The translations under genes and the position numbers were made by a program. From Alphaproteobacteria bacterium (GTDB lineage: Bacteria; Pseudomonadota; Alphaproteobacteria; UBA3830), in contig JAGCFW010000003.1 of NCBI GenBank assembly GCA_017649895.1, positions 62,001-126,000 on the forward strand: a stretch of 64,000 nt of DNA, given 5' to 3'. The notes beneath the pieces are model-generated. The model was not told the origin of the DNA, did not search any database, and saw only the letters and a program-made list of their open reading frames with translations. Shown here in pieces: positions 8,984 through 17,286 of this stretch. The stretch's first letter is position 1. The number at the start of each line of letters is the position of its first letter.

Positions 8984-10192
8984 TTAAACCTCATTAGAAT
9001 TGAACGACATTTGAGTATCAGAAACATCTACCTTCGAAACATCGATTTCACCAGACATCAATTTCGGAAGAAGCGCATCCCGAAGCTGAGAAAGACGAAG
9101 ATTTTCTGTGGAATTATTTCGTATTAATTCATCCAAAGGTGAACAAACATTTTCGAAACGCTTCATACTATCAAAAGTTGGGATGATTACCGACAAATCA
9201 TTGAGAGCATTTTTATTAATTGCTCCAAAAACTGTCCCCTCACCATTAAAAGTATCTAATATTTTTTGTAAAGACCATATTAGGTAGAAAGCAAAGGACT
9301 GAGCTCCTATTTTAGATCTTATTGCACATAGACCTCGTCCAATACAACAATCATCGTATGCTAAATTATAATCACCAACGGGAGCTCTAATACTCATAAG
9401 GACGTCATTCTTTCTTGCCATACGTTTCGGTTGGGTTGTATATAACTTTGGATTTGGAAATCGAAAATTAAATTCTGCTCTGCCTTGAAAAAAAATACTG
9501 CCATTTTTTTCTTCATTGTAACTACTACCATCCGGAGATTGTCCCATCGTGATATCTACAAGATCGCCTAGTTTTCCAATCTTCCAATCGTCAGGCATTT
9601 TGCCACCGAAAGGTTCGAAATCCACAAACCAAGATTTAAAAATAGCTTGCGCTTGCTGTTCTAAATTTTGATTGATTTTATTGTTCAGCTCGATTTTATC
9701 ATCCAACGCTGACAACACCGCTGCTATCTTTTTCTGAATCGGGAGTGGAGGAACGCGAAATTCCAGGGCTTTTACTTGTTTTCCAGATATTTCTGCAAAG
9801 GTCGATCCTGAACTCATTCCAATAATGTATTCGATATTATTTTTTAATAGGTAATAAAAAAATTCAGGTAAATAATTATCTTTTAAAATGAGACTTTTAA
9901 AACCTTGATTAGTGCAAACTGTATTTTCAGCAATAGCCAAATATCCTATAGGAGCGCGACTCGTTAGTAAAACCGTTCCCTTTGGAAGCATTCTAGCACT
10001 ACTGTTTTGTAGCCCCTTTTCAGAAATATTGCGCTCTCCCCTAGAAATATATCTATTTTTGTACCCTGATAAGTCTTTAGGTGTAAGCCACGGTATTTCG
10101 CCATCCCAAAAATCGTAATTCTTGGTACTAGGAGTGCCACCACCTATAACTTCGCTAATATCCCCTAATTTTACTGTTTCCCAATTTTGCAT
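8984..10192 (-). CDS. hsdS: type I restriction enzyme, S (specificity) subunit
   Basis: A 402-residue specificity subunit that would dictate the DNA sequence recognised by the complex. It has the usual two-fold layout: a first target recognition domain at about residues 1-150 (NWETVKLGDI...TPSTKN), a conserved central helix (KKIAAVLSALDDKIELNNKINQ), a second recognition domain at about 205-345 (WKIGKLGDLVDI), and a C-terminal helix (RLSQLRDALLPKLMSGEIDV). Length is normal for a complete two-domain subunit. It lies 10 bases after the PIN gene and one base before hsdR. No inverted copy of a recognition domain was seen nearby, so there is no sign of shuffling. Confidence 0.94.
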   Translation of the reverse strand: MQNWETVKLGDISEVIGGGTPSTKNYDFWDGEIPWLTPKDLSGYKNRYISRGERNISEKGLQNSSARMLPKGTVLLTSRAPIGYLAIAENTVCTNQGFKSLILKDNYLPEFFYYLLKNNIEYIIGMSSGSTFAEISGKQVKALEFRVPPLPIQKKIAAVLSALDDKIELNNKINQNLEQQAQAIFKSWFVDFEPFGGKMPDDWKIGKLGDLVDITMGQSPDGSSYNEEKNGSIFFQGRAEFNFRFPNPKLYTTQPKRMARKNDVLMSIRAPVGDYNLAYDDCCIGRGLCAIRSKIGAQSFAFYLIWSLQKILDTFNGEGTVFGAINKNALNDLSVIIPTFDSMKRFENVCSPLDELIRNNSTENLRLSQLRDALLPKLMSGEIDVSKVDVSDTQMSFNSNEV

Positions 10193-10202
10193 AATAAATA
10201 AC

Positions 10203-11126
10203 CTAATTCGTATTATAATTATCGTCCGGATCTATTAATGTTGGTTCATTAATCCTTATATCATAAAAGTATTTATCAGTCCCTATTGTCCCATCCTTTC
10301 TTTTTATATCTGTTCCAATTTCTACAACAAAACTATCTTTTCTTCCCGTTACTTTCTTATTAAAGTTAGGTAATTCGACGATGTTTGGGTCTTCATCCTG
10401 AAACATCTCTAACACCCTAGAATAAGAAATATTATTTTGAGCAATTAACTCAGGAAGAATAATTTGTTCTTCCAATTCAAAATCCTTCCAATCAGAAACA
10501 ATTTTGAGTTCTACGTACGGATGAAATTCATTCCATTCATATGATAAATCCTCTAACGGAAAGTCTTTTGAATTAGCGGTTATTAGAAATACCTTTCCTA
10601 TACTTTGTTTTTCATAATTGAAATTAAGTAACGTCTCCCATAATAAAACGTCTTTAAAACCTTTATCAGAACATTTATTTATTACTTTAAATGGAAGCTT
10701 CTTGTCCAAAGCTCTTTGTATAATCCTTGGAAATACATCATTATTTGGATGAGGTAAAATGTCTATGCAATAATCTGCTAAGTATTTCCGCAAAGACTTT
10801 TCTAATCCTAAAAACAAATCATTTTTTGAAATATTTTTTATATTCTCTACAGAAAGGCAAAAAGGTTTTAAAGCTCTCTCTAAATTTTCCAATGATTGAT
10901 TACAATATTCCTTTCTTTGTTGTATGACTTCCCTAAATACAGATTCAGTAATGTAGTAATGCCCCATCGTAATGCCATCACGGGCTTTCTTGCTTTTAAA
11001 AAAAGTATCACTTTCATTCTTGGCACAATACGGAAGTATCTCCTTGTTATTTGAATAATTTTCAAAACAGTTCGTATCAATCACTACCATAAAATCACGA
11101 AATTTCAGTTTTGTTTTCAAAGACAT
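10203..11126 (-). CDS. PIN-domain nuclease-like protein embedded in the hsd operon
   Basis: A 307-residue protein whose first 190 residues match a PIN-fold ribonuclease of the DUF4935-like type. The acidic positions are readable: Asp17 in VVIDTN, Glu61 in YITESVF, Asp159 in GFKDVLLWE, and the final strand-helix LITANSKDF around 181-189. A C-terminal region of about 110 residues, partly charged and beta-rich, has no assigned fold. It lies 30 bases after hsdM and 10 before hsdS, on the same strand, so it must be transcribed with the restriction genes. PIN domains of toxin and RNA-decay systems cleave RNA; a role as a suicide RNase tied to restriction is inference. No antitoxin-like gene is adjacent. 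Confidence 0.75.
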   Translation of the reverse strand: MSLKTKLKFRDFMVVIDTNCFENYSNNKEILPYCAKNESDTFFKSKKARDGITMGHYYITESVFREVIQQRKEYCNQSLENLERALKPFCLSVENIKNISKNDLFLGLEKSLRKYLADYCIDILPHPNNDVFPRIIQRALDKKLPFKVINKCSDKGFKDVLLWETLLNFNYEKQSIGKVFLITANSKDFPLEDLSYEWNEFHPYVELKIVSDWKDFELEEQIILPELIAQNNISYSRVLEMFQDEDPNIVELPNFNKKVTGRKDSFVVEIGTDIKRKDGTIGTDKYFYDIRINEPTLIDPDDNYNTN

Positions 11127-11156
11127 AATTTTTTTGTTTCCTATAACTAACTGTTT

Positions 11157-12665
11157 TTAAATTTTCCACCCTATTTCTTTTAATCTCTGCCTTATGTTGT
11201 CTTCTAATTTATGCGATTGTTCAAACATTTCTGACAACTCCGTCGTTAAGCGTGCCATTTTATCCTCGAATGGTTCGCCGTCTTCCTGCTGTTCCTCGAT
11301 TCCGACGTAACGTCCCGGAGTCAGGATATAGTCCTGTGCTGCAATATCGGCTGTAGTTACGACAGCACAAAAGCCTTTAATGTCCTGTAAGGTTCCTTCT
11401 TGAAATGACGTAAATGTATCCGCCAATTTTTTTATGTCGGCATCTGAAAAATCGCGATGTTTTCGATCAACCATATGTCCCATTTTGCGGGCGTCTATAA
11501 AAACTGTGCGTCCGGATTGTTTCTTGCCTTTAGTGATGAACCACAAAGTCACGGGAATAGTAACGCTGTAAAAAAGTTGCGAAGGTAAGGCGATGATTCC
11601 CTCGATTAAGTCATCTTCAATAATGCGCCTTCTGATTTCGCCTTCACCTTTGGTTTGTGCAGAAAGTGCACCGTTTGCAAGCACTAAACCGATTTTTCCT
11701 TTTGGCGCTAAATGATAAATCATGTGCTGAATCCAGGCATAGTTTGCGTTTCCGGCAGGAGGAATTCCGTATTTCCAGCGGGCATCATCCTTCAACTTGT
11801 CCTGTCCCCAATTGGAAAGGTTAAATGGGGGATTGGCCATAATGAAGTCTGCTTTCAACATGGGGTGTAAATCATTGAAAAATGTATCTGCTTGATACGG
11901 ACCGAAATCGGCATCTATACCTCTTATAGCCATGTTCATTTTTGCCATTTTCCATGTATCGGCGTTGGATTCTTGGCCGTAAATTGAAATTCTGTTGCGA
12001 TATCCGCTGTGCGCTTGCAAGAATTTAACCGATTGAACAAACATTCCGCCTGAACCACAGCAAGGATCATATACTCGACAGTTATCGAACGGCTTCAGTA
12101 CCTCAACAATAGTTCTGACAATGCTTGAAGGAGTGTAAAATTCACCACCTTTGGTTCCTTCATAGGCTGCAAATTGAGCAATACAATACTCATAGGTACG
12201 ACCAAGTAAATCTTTGTCTTCATTTGTTTCTGACATATCGATATTGTTTGTAAACAGATCAACGACATTTCCGAGCACGCGTTTATCTAAATCTTGATTA
12301 GCGTAATTTTTTGGCAGAACGTTTTTCAGAGATTTGTTTTCTGCTTCAACTGCTCGCATCGCGTTATCTATGATTATACCGATTTCGGGAGTGTGAGCAG
12401 CCTCCGAAATTTTCTGCCAGCGGGCGGCTTCAGGGACAAAGAAAACGTTTTCCGCACGATATGCGTCCGGATCATCTTCGAAGCCTTCTCCTTCAGCTAT
12501 TAATTCCTTATATCTTTTTTCAAATGCATTTGATATGTAGCGCAAGAAAATCAGTCCGACAATGACTTTTCGATAATCTGCTGCCGGTATGTGGCCCCAA
12601 AGTTCACAGGCGGCATCCCAAAGCTGTTTTTCAAAACCGATATTCGCGTTGTTCTTTCTTGCCAT
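11157..12665 (-). CDS. hsdM: type I restriction enzyme, M (adenine methyltransferase) subunit
   Basis: A 502-residue N6-adenine methyltransferase subunit that protects host sites and forms the core of the restriction complex. An N-terminal HsdM helical domain (LWDAACELWGHIPAADYRKVI) precedes the catalytic domain with the AdoMet-binding DPCCGSGG at 200-207 and the catalytic NPPF at 278-281. The open frame extends to 12749, but ATG 12665 is preferred because GAGGAAGGG lies upstream and the protein then begins MARKNNANIGF, typical of the family. First gene of the operon hsdM-PIN-hsdS-hsdR. Confidence 0.94.
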   Translation of the reverse strand: MARKNNANIGFEKQLWDAACELWGHIPAADYRKVIVGLIFLRYISNAFEKRYKELIAEGEGFEDDPDAYRAENVFFVPEAARWQKISEAAHTPEIGIIIDNAMRAVEAENKSLKNVLPKNYANQDLDKRVLGNVVDLFTNNIDMSETNEDKDLLGRTYEYCIAQFAAYEGTKGGEFYTPSSIVRTIVEVLKPFDNCRVYDPCCGSGGMFVQSVKFLQAHSGYRNRISIYGQESNADTWKMAKMNMAIRGIDADFGPYQADTFFNDLHPMLKADFIMANPPFNLSNWGQDKLKDDARWKYGIPPAGNANYAWIQHMIYHLAPKGKIGLVLANGALSAQTKGEGEIRRRIIEDDLIEGIIALPSQLFYSVTIPVTLWFITKGKKQSGRTVFIDARKMGHMVDRKHRDFSDADIKKLADTFTSFQEGTLQDIKGFCAVVTTADIAAQDYILTPGRYVGIEEQQEDGEPFEDKMARLTTELSEMFEQSHKLEDNIRQRLKEIGWKI

Positions 12666-12766
12666 ATTTAGAAGCCCTTCCTCATTTTTTCCACAATCAT
12701 GGTAACAAACCAATGTACATTCTTTTGATTTAATAATCTTATTCACCACATCCCTAAGTGTCTTAT

Positions 12767-12946
12767 CTACTCAAACTTTGCAAATTTCGATACTGAAATT
12801 TGAATATCCTCTTCTGTATTAAAATTGCGGCAAATTTTCTTAGCTCTTTCACACAAAAACGCCTCAACTTGCACTGATACTCTACCATATCGTGAAGTTT
12901 CAAACAAATTTAAAAGGATACTCCTATTAAACTTATTCCCATGTTT
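12767..12946 (-). pseudogene. possible gene remnant upstream of hsdM
   Basis: A 59-codon open stretch on the minus strand that begins directly after an in-frame stop and has no ATG. The translated end (SRYGRVSVQVEAFLCERAKK...FAKFE) looks protein-like in composition, with an amphipathic helix pattern, and ends about 100 bases before hsdM. It could be the 3' remnant of a lost gene, or a short gene starting at TTG or GTG. No family is recognised and the call rests on composition alone. Confidence 0.25.
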
Positions 12947-13547
12947 TTACTTCTTTCTCAAATATCTCTAAACGCATACTCGCACCATGCAAGCAGACAT
13001 TACTCCACACCTGATCTCGCCACACGATCGCACGCTATTTACTAATTTTACTGAAACTGCAAAAACCACTTGAACGTTGGAACACTTACCATATGTTGAT
13101 TTTTTTTGCAATAATATTCTGAGTTTAATAGAATACAATTCACATTTCGTTGATTGGATGTTTTCAAAATAAAACTCCCAAAAACCGCTCGTACAAACCA
13201 GACAAGCGAGAACCTTCTGTGTATCAGAGGTTTGAAGACGTTAGATTTGAGTTATGTTTTTATCATCACCCGCTACCCCAATTGTTTTTTGCGGAAAAAA
13301 TGTTAACGATTTTATGAAAATTTGATTTAAATCTGAAGTTTGAGCGGAAATAGCAAAATTCTCCATTTCCCTTTGTTTGGAGATTTTCGGGCTTTTGGAG
13401 AGAGATTTTTCGCAAAATATATAGATTGGAGACTAATTAAATGCATTTAATCTTTGAAATGAATTAATGATAAACCGCATATACTCGGCAAATTCCCTTA
13501 TCAAATCTTTGTAAATATCCTTATAAAACAACGAGTTAGATATAATC
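12947..13547. other. non-coding or decayed stretch between the restriction island and tRNA-Val
   Basis: About 600 bases without a convincing gene. On the minus strand two short open stretches look protein-like: 13241-13366 (41 codons from an ATG with AAAGGG two bases upstream) and 13433-13547 (open into the 3' end of tRNA-Val, ending RLNAFN). Neither has a recognisable domain. The simplest reading is debris of genes lost beside a tRNA gene. I searched by eye for a second copy of the tRNA 3' end in positions 1-13000, as an attachment repeat, and found none. Confidence 0.4.
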
Positions 13548-13622
13548 TGGTGGACATTGCAGGGTTCGAACCTGCGACCCCCACGATGTGAACGTGATGC
13601 TCTACCGCTGAGCTAAATGTCC
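13548..13622 (-). tRNA. tRNA-Val(CAC)
   Basis: A 75-base cloverleaf including an encoded CCA. The acceptor stem GGACATT pairs with AATGTCC, discriminator A. The anticodon stem TCACG/CGTGG encloses loop TTCACAT, giving anticodon CAC for GUG codons. The T arm GCAGG TTCGAAC CTGC is standard. It lies 17 bases after tRNA-Ala and borders the accessory segment holding the restriction operon. Confidence 0.93.
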
Positions 13623-13639
13623 AGTCCTTAAATTTGAGA

Positions 13640-13715
13640 TGGTGGAGCCAAGGAGGGTCGAACTCCTGACCTCTACAATGCCATTGTAGCGCTCTACCAA
13701 CTGAGCTATGACCCC
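13640..13715 (-). tRNA. tRNA-Ala(GGC)
   Basis: A 76-base cloverleaf with encoded CCA. Acceptor GGGGTCA pairs with TGGCTCC and contains the G3-U70 wobble, the alanine identity element. The anticodon stem CTACA/TGTAG encloses ATGGCAT, giving GGC. It lies 47 bases after corC and may be read through from that operon. Confidence 0.95.
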
Positions 13716-13762
13716 AACGCAGGAGTATAATGTACTATCTCCCAACTATTTTCAAGACATTT

Positions 13763-14620
13763 TCAAAGATTTTCCGCCCTTTTTCGGATAATCAGCCTCT
13801 TTATATGACGGGCATCTGCCTCGGCAATTTCGAACTCTATTCCCGAAGGGTGAATAAATGTTTCCCCACGGGTCGGCATTCTGCCTGCCAGGAACATTAC
13901 CAATCCGCCCAAAGTCTCGAAATTGATTTCTTCATTCTCATTTTTCAGCAAAGGCCTAATCAAATCTATATCTAATTTCTCTTCACATTCTGATATGAGC
14001 ATCTTTGCATCCGCGACGAAACTACCATCTTGCTTGTTAATGATCTGAGGAAAAATACTTTGATTTTGCTGAATCTCTCCGACAATTTCGGAAACCACAT
14101 CCTGGAGGGTAACTAAACCGTCGATACCACCTAATTCGTCGACCACAAGAGCCATATGGTTTGCGGAAGCCTTTATTTCAACCAAAAGCTCGAGCAATTG
14201 AATACTCGGCGCGACATATATAACCTCCTTCAGAAGAGAGCGAATGTCGAAAGAATCCGGATTATGGATGTAAGGAAGGAAATCTCTTACCCTAACTATT
14301 CCCACGACGTTATCGAGTGTATCTTTGTAAATAGGAATCTGCGAAAAATTATTTTTGGAGAAAATCTCGATGAAGGAATCTAAACTCGTATCAATTTTCG
14401 TCGCGACAATATCCGCTCTCGGAACCATGATGTCTTCAGCTGTAAGATCTTTTAGCCCCAAAACATTGGAAACCAACGCCAGCTCGCTGGTATCATCAGT
14501 GTTCAATTCCTGAGCAACTTCCGAATCCGCCTCGATAAGATCTTCCAATCGATCTATGAGCGGAACTTCTTGCTCGTGCCGTCGAAAAATTTTGGATAAT
14601 AACGCTCTTAATTTAGACAT
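13763..14620 (-). CDS. corC: CorC/HlyC-type CBS domain protein
   Basis: A 285-residue cytosolic protein with a tandem CBS pair at about residues 65-190 (MVPRADIVAT..., DELGGIDGLVTLQDVVSEIVGEI) and a C-terminal CorC/HlyC transporter-associated domain. E. coli CorC is linked to magnesium/cobalt efflux; rickettsial homologues are often named TlyC hemolysin, a name not supported by sequence alone. Start ATG 14620 is chosen because AAGGAG precedes it by five bases; a GTG at 14626 lies within that site's spacing. It is the last protein gene of the tal-miaB-ybeY-corC run, 14 bases after ybeY. An apolipoprotein N-acyltransferase gene, common after corC in proteobacteria, is absent. Confidence 0.88.
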   Translation of the reverse strand: MSKLRALLSKIFRRHEQEVPLIDRLEDLIEADSEVAQELNTDDTSELALVSNVLGLKDLTAEDIMVPRADIVATKIDTSLDSFIEIFSKNNFSQIPIYKDTLDNVVGIVRVRDFLPYIHNPDSFDIRSLLKEVIYVAPSIQLLELLVEIKASANHMALVVDELGGIDGLVTLQDVVSEIVGEIQQNQSIFPQIINKQDGSFVADAKMLISECEEKLDIDLIRPLLKNENEEINFETLGGLVMFLAGRMPTRGETFIHPSGIEFEIAEADARHIKRLIIRKRAENL

Positions 14621-14634
14621 ATTCACTCCTTCAT

Positions 14635-15174
14635 TTAATACGGATTTCCAACTCCAATTGATTGTAAAATTTTTACTTCCAGGTCCTCCATTTTTTCAGC
14701 TTCTTCATCTTCGACATGATCATATCCCAAAAGATGCAGAATACTGTGAACAACCAAATGCTTCATATGGTCGTCAAAACTCTTCCCCTGCTCTTTCGAT
14801 TCTTTGTCAATCGTTTCGTATGCAAAAGCAGAACATCCCAGAACACACGACATTGCATCCTGCTCGGCATCGCAACCGCAGCCACACCCCGAAGAATCCG
14901 AGCAATGGCAATCTTCTCCGCAACAGCAATCGAAATCATCATATTCCAAACCTGATTCCATAGGGAAAGACAAAACATTGGTAGGAGAATCAATTCCACG
15001 GTAAGTTTTGTTTAAAACTCTGATCTCATCGTCGCCGGTACAAAGAACGCTAATTTCGATATCGTCATGTTGCAATTTCAGATGAGAAAAGACCGCCTTT
15101 GTCACATCCTTTATTAATTTTTTGATTTTTTTTGAATCCCAATTGTCATTTTCGAATATGATTTCAACATTCAT
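14635..15174 (-). CDS. ybeY: YbeY endoribonuclease with a cysteine-rich insertion
   Basis: Metal-dependent RNase of the YbeY/UPF0054 family, needed for 16S rRNA 3'-end maturation and ribosome quality control in studied bacteria. The zinc-binding signature is intact: His143, His147 and His153 in HSILHLLGYDH. The first 70 residues follow the family, ending TNVLSFP. Between this point and the helix leading to the active site the protein carries an unusual segment, residues 83-114, with ten cysteines (83, 84, 85, 89, 91, 97, 99, 101, 110, 114) plus a histidine, making the protein 179 residues against about 150-165 usually. Its start overlaps the miaB stop by ATGA. The neighbour phoH, normally between miaB and ybeY, is missing. 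Confidence 0.92.
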   Translation of the reverse strand: MNVEIIFENDNWDSKKIKKLIKDVTKAVFSHLKLQHDDIEISVLCTGDDEIRVLNKTYRGIDSPTNVLSFPMESGLEYDDFDCCCGEDCHCSDSSGCGCGCDAEQDAMSCVLGCSAFAYETIDKESKEQGKSFDDHMKHLVVHSILHLLGYDHVEDEEAEKMEDLEVKILQSIGVGNPY

Positions 15175-16505
15175 ATTTGCTCTCCTATTAAACTATGAGA
15201 AACTGCGTTTGTTATGGAAACTTTCACAATATCCCCTACGCTCAAACCGTCCGCATTATTTACTGTCACAGCCTGATAATACTCGCTTTTACCAACAAGC
15301 TGCCCAGAATGACGCCCTTCTTTAGTCAGCAAAACCTCTACATTCTTTCCGATAAATGACTTGTTAAAATCTGACTGTTGCTGACTTAGAAGATCTTGCA
15401 GTCGCTGCAATCTTTCTGTTTTTACATACTCTGGAATCTGATTTTTCATTTTCGCCGCGGGAGTATTTATTCGCGGACTGTACTTAAATGAGTAAGCTTG
15501 AGCAAATTTAACTTTCTCTACTAAGTCCAATGTATCCTCGAAATCTGCATCAGTTTCTCCCGGAAATCCAACAATAAAATCCGAAGAAAAAGCCATATCC
15601 GGACGATAGCTTCGCAACATATCGATCACTTCGAAATATTTTTCCCTATTATATTTACGGTTCATTTTTCTCAGAATTTCATCCGACCCCGATTGCACAG
15701 GCAAATGCAGAAAAGGCATAAGAATATCAATATCTCGATGAGCCCTGGCTATATCCTCATCGACATCCTTTGGGTTCGACGTCATGTACCGCAGCCTTTT
15801 CACCCCATCAATCGATGAAAGTTCCCAAAGCAAATGAGAAAGCCGACAATTTTCGCCCGACTCATCTAACCCGTTGTAAGAATTCACATTCTGACCAAGT
15901 AAAGTAATCTCCTTTACCCCACTCGCAACCAGAGATTTTGCTTCGGACATTATTTCCTTCACACTTCTGGAAAATTCCCTTCCTCTCGTATGAGGCACGA
16001 TGCAATATGTGCAAAAATTGTCGCATCCCTCCTGTATGGTAAGGAATTCGGAAACACTCCTCTCGGACACAGGATTCGATTTGTTGAATTTTTCGAACTT
16101 ATCTGAAGCATTCAGATTTGTAAGAACCAATGCGTCTAAATCTTTATTTTCAATCAGATCATTAATCTTATCGGAAATGTTTTGGATATCTTGCGGCCCC
16201 AAAATCATGTCGATATACGGATACCTTGCGAGCAAGTCTTGCGGTCTGGCCTGAGCTACGCAACCGGCAACAACAATGATAAAGTCCTCGTCTAGACTTT
16301 TGTCTTTCAGAATTTTAGCTCGTCCCAAATCCGAAAACAATTTATCGTCCGCTTTTTCTCTGATGCTGCACGTATTAAAAATCAGCAAGTTCGCATGTTC
16401 AGCATCAGTTTCTTTTTTATGCCCCAACGACATCAGAATATCTTCCATCCTCTGAGAATCGTAGATATTCATCTGACATCCGTAACTTTTGATATAAAAT
16501 CGCAT
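15171..16505 (-). CDS. miaB: tRNA-2-methylthio-N6-dimethylallyladenosine synthase
   Basis: Radical-SAM methylthiotransferase that converts i6A37 to ms2i6A37 in tRNAs reading UNN codons. The N-terminal UPF0004 domain holds Cys10, Cys46 and Cys82 for the auxiliary iron-sulfur cluster, and the radical-SAM motif Cys161-x3-Cys165-x2-Cys168 is complete (GCDNFCTYC). A C-terminal TRAM domain covers about residues 380-444. Length 444 is normal. The start overlaps the tal stop (TAATG) with AAAGGAAAA upstream, and the stop overlaps ybeY, so the genes are probably translationally coupled. Confidence 0.96.
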   Translation of the reverse strand: MRFYIKSYGCQMNIYDSQRMEDILMSLGHKKETDAEHANLLIFNTCSIREKADDKLFSDLGRAKILKDKSLDEDFIIVVAGCVAQARPQDLLARYPYIDMILGPQDIQNISDKINDLIENKDLDALVLTNLNASDKFEKFNKSNPVSERSVSEFLTIQEGCDNFCTYCIVPHTRGREFSRSVKEIMSEAKSLVASGVKEITLLGQNVNSYNGLDESGENCRLSHLLWELSSIDGVKRLRYMTSNPKDVDEDIARAHRDIDILMPFLHLPVQSGSDEILRKMNRKYNREKYFEVIDMLRSYRPDMAFSSDFIVGFPGETDADFEDTLDLVEKVKFAQAYSFKYSPRINTPAAKMKNQIPEYVKTERLQRLQDLLSQQQSDFNKSFIGKNVEVLLTKEGRHSGQLVGKSEYYQAVTVNNADGLSVGDIVKVSITNAVSHSLIGEQI

Positions 16506-17149
16506 TATTTTCCTTTTAATTTGCTCCAGTCGCTCATGAATTTTTTCAAACCTATATCAGTCAACGGATGCACAAACACTTGCTCTAACACTTTCTCCGG
16601 CACCGTAATCGCGTCAGTCCCTGCCATCGCTGCCTGAATAAAATGATTGATATTTCTGACTGATGCCGACAGCACCTTCGTTTCGAAGCCGTAAACGTTG
16701 TAAACCTCGACAATATCGGCTATAAGATTGATTCCGTCCTGACCAATATCGTCTATTCTTCCGATAAATGGTGAAACATAGGTGGCACCGCACTTTGCTG
16801 CCATCATCGCTTGCGGAACAGAAAAGCACAGGGTCAAGTTAGTAGCGATTCCCTTGTTCGATAGGGCTTTACAAGCTTTTAAGCCGTTAAAAGTACATGG
16901 CAACTTCACGCAAACATTCGAATGAATCTTTGCTAAATTCTCTCCTTCTGTCACCATGCCGTCAAAATCACTTGAAATCACCTCAACACTTATCGGACCG
17001 TCGACCAATTTACTAATTTTCAGTATGACATCTTTAACATCAACACTTCCCTGCTTAGACAATATACTGGGATTTGTTGTCACCCCATCCACAAAATCTC
17101 TATACTTCTCTATTAAACTGATATCCGCCGTATCAAGAAAAATTTCCAT
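16505..17149 (-). CDS. tal: transaldolase / fructose-6-phosphate aldolase-like
   Basis: A 214-residue single-domain TIM barrel of the short transaldolase (TalC/FSA) family in the non-oxidative pentose phosphate pathway. The catalytic Asp6 (FLDTAD) and the Schiff-base Lys82 (VCVKLP) are present, as is DGVTTNPSIL. Start ATG 17149 is preferred to TTG 17161 since GGAG stands six bases before it. Family members are either transaldolases or fructose-6-phosphate aldolases, and sequence inspection cannot settle which. First gene of the miaB-ybeY-corC run and divergent from the pilin gene. Confidence 0.9.
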   Translation of the reverse strand: MEIFLDTADISLIEKYRDFVDGVTTNPSILSKQGSVDVKDVILKISKLVDGPISVEVISSDFDGMVTEGENLAKIHSNVCVKLPCTFNGLKACKALSNKGIATNLTLCFSVPQAMMAAKCGATYVSPFIGRIDDIGQDGINLIADIVEVYNVYGFETKVLSASVRNINHFIQAAMAGTDAITVPEKVLEQVFVHPLTDIGLKKFMSDWSKLKGK

Positions 17150-17228
17150 AACGCTCTCCAAAATAACGAAGTCATTTTAATCTAAAATCGAGAAGTTTCA
17201 TACAAAGAAAGATATTTCCCTCCAAAAA

Positions 17229-17244
17229 TTAACCATTTCTTTAC
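17229..17244 (+). promoter_or_regulatory. near-match to a CtrA box before the Flp pilin gene
   Basis: TTAA at 17229-17232, seven bases (beginning CCAT), then TTTAC at 17240-17244, one mismatch from TTAA-N7-TTAAC. It contains TTAACCAT, a well-known CtrA half-site version, and lies 42 bases before the pilin start. In Caulobacter the pilin gene pilA is CtrA dependent, which makes this assignment plausible; it remains inference. Confidence 0.4.
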
Positions 17245-17286
17245 ATTATCCGTGTACTATATCTGTGTATATTGATGGGAACAGAG

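Noticed and set aside
13548-13570. tRNA-Val 3' end as a proven attachment site
   Set aside because: No second copy of the 3' end was found in the sequence to its left, and the only integrase is 9 kb away and of the serine type, which does not usually use tRNA genes.
13763-14620. Naming the CBS protein a hemolysin (TlyC)
   Set aside because: The name rests on old annotation of homologues; the sequence shows only CBS and CorC/HlyC domains and no membrane-active segment.
14556-15004. Several plus-strand frames opposite ybeY, some histidine- or serine-rich
   Set aside because: They mirror the cysteine-rich segment of ybeY and lack starts with ribosome sites; ybeY itself has the family motifs.
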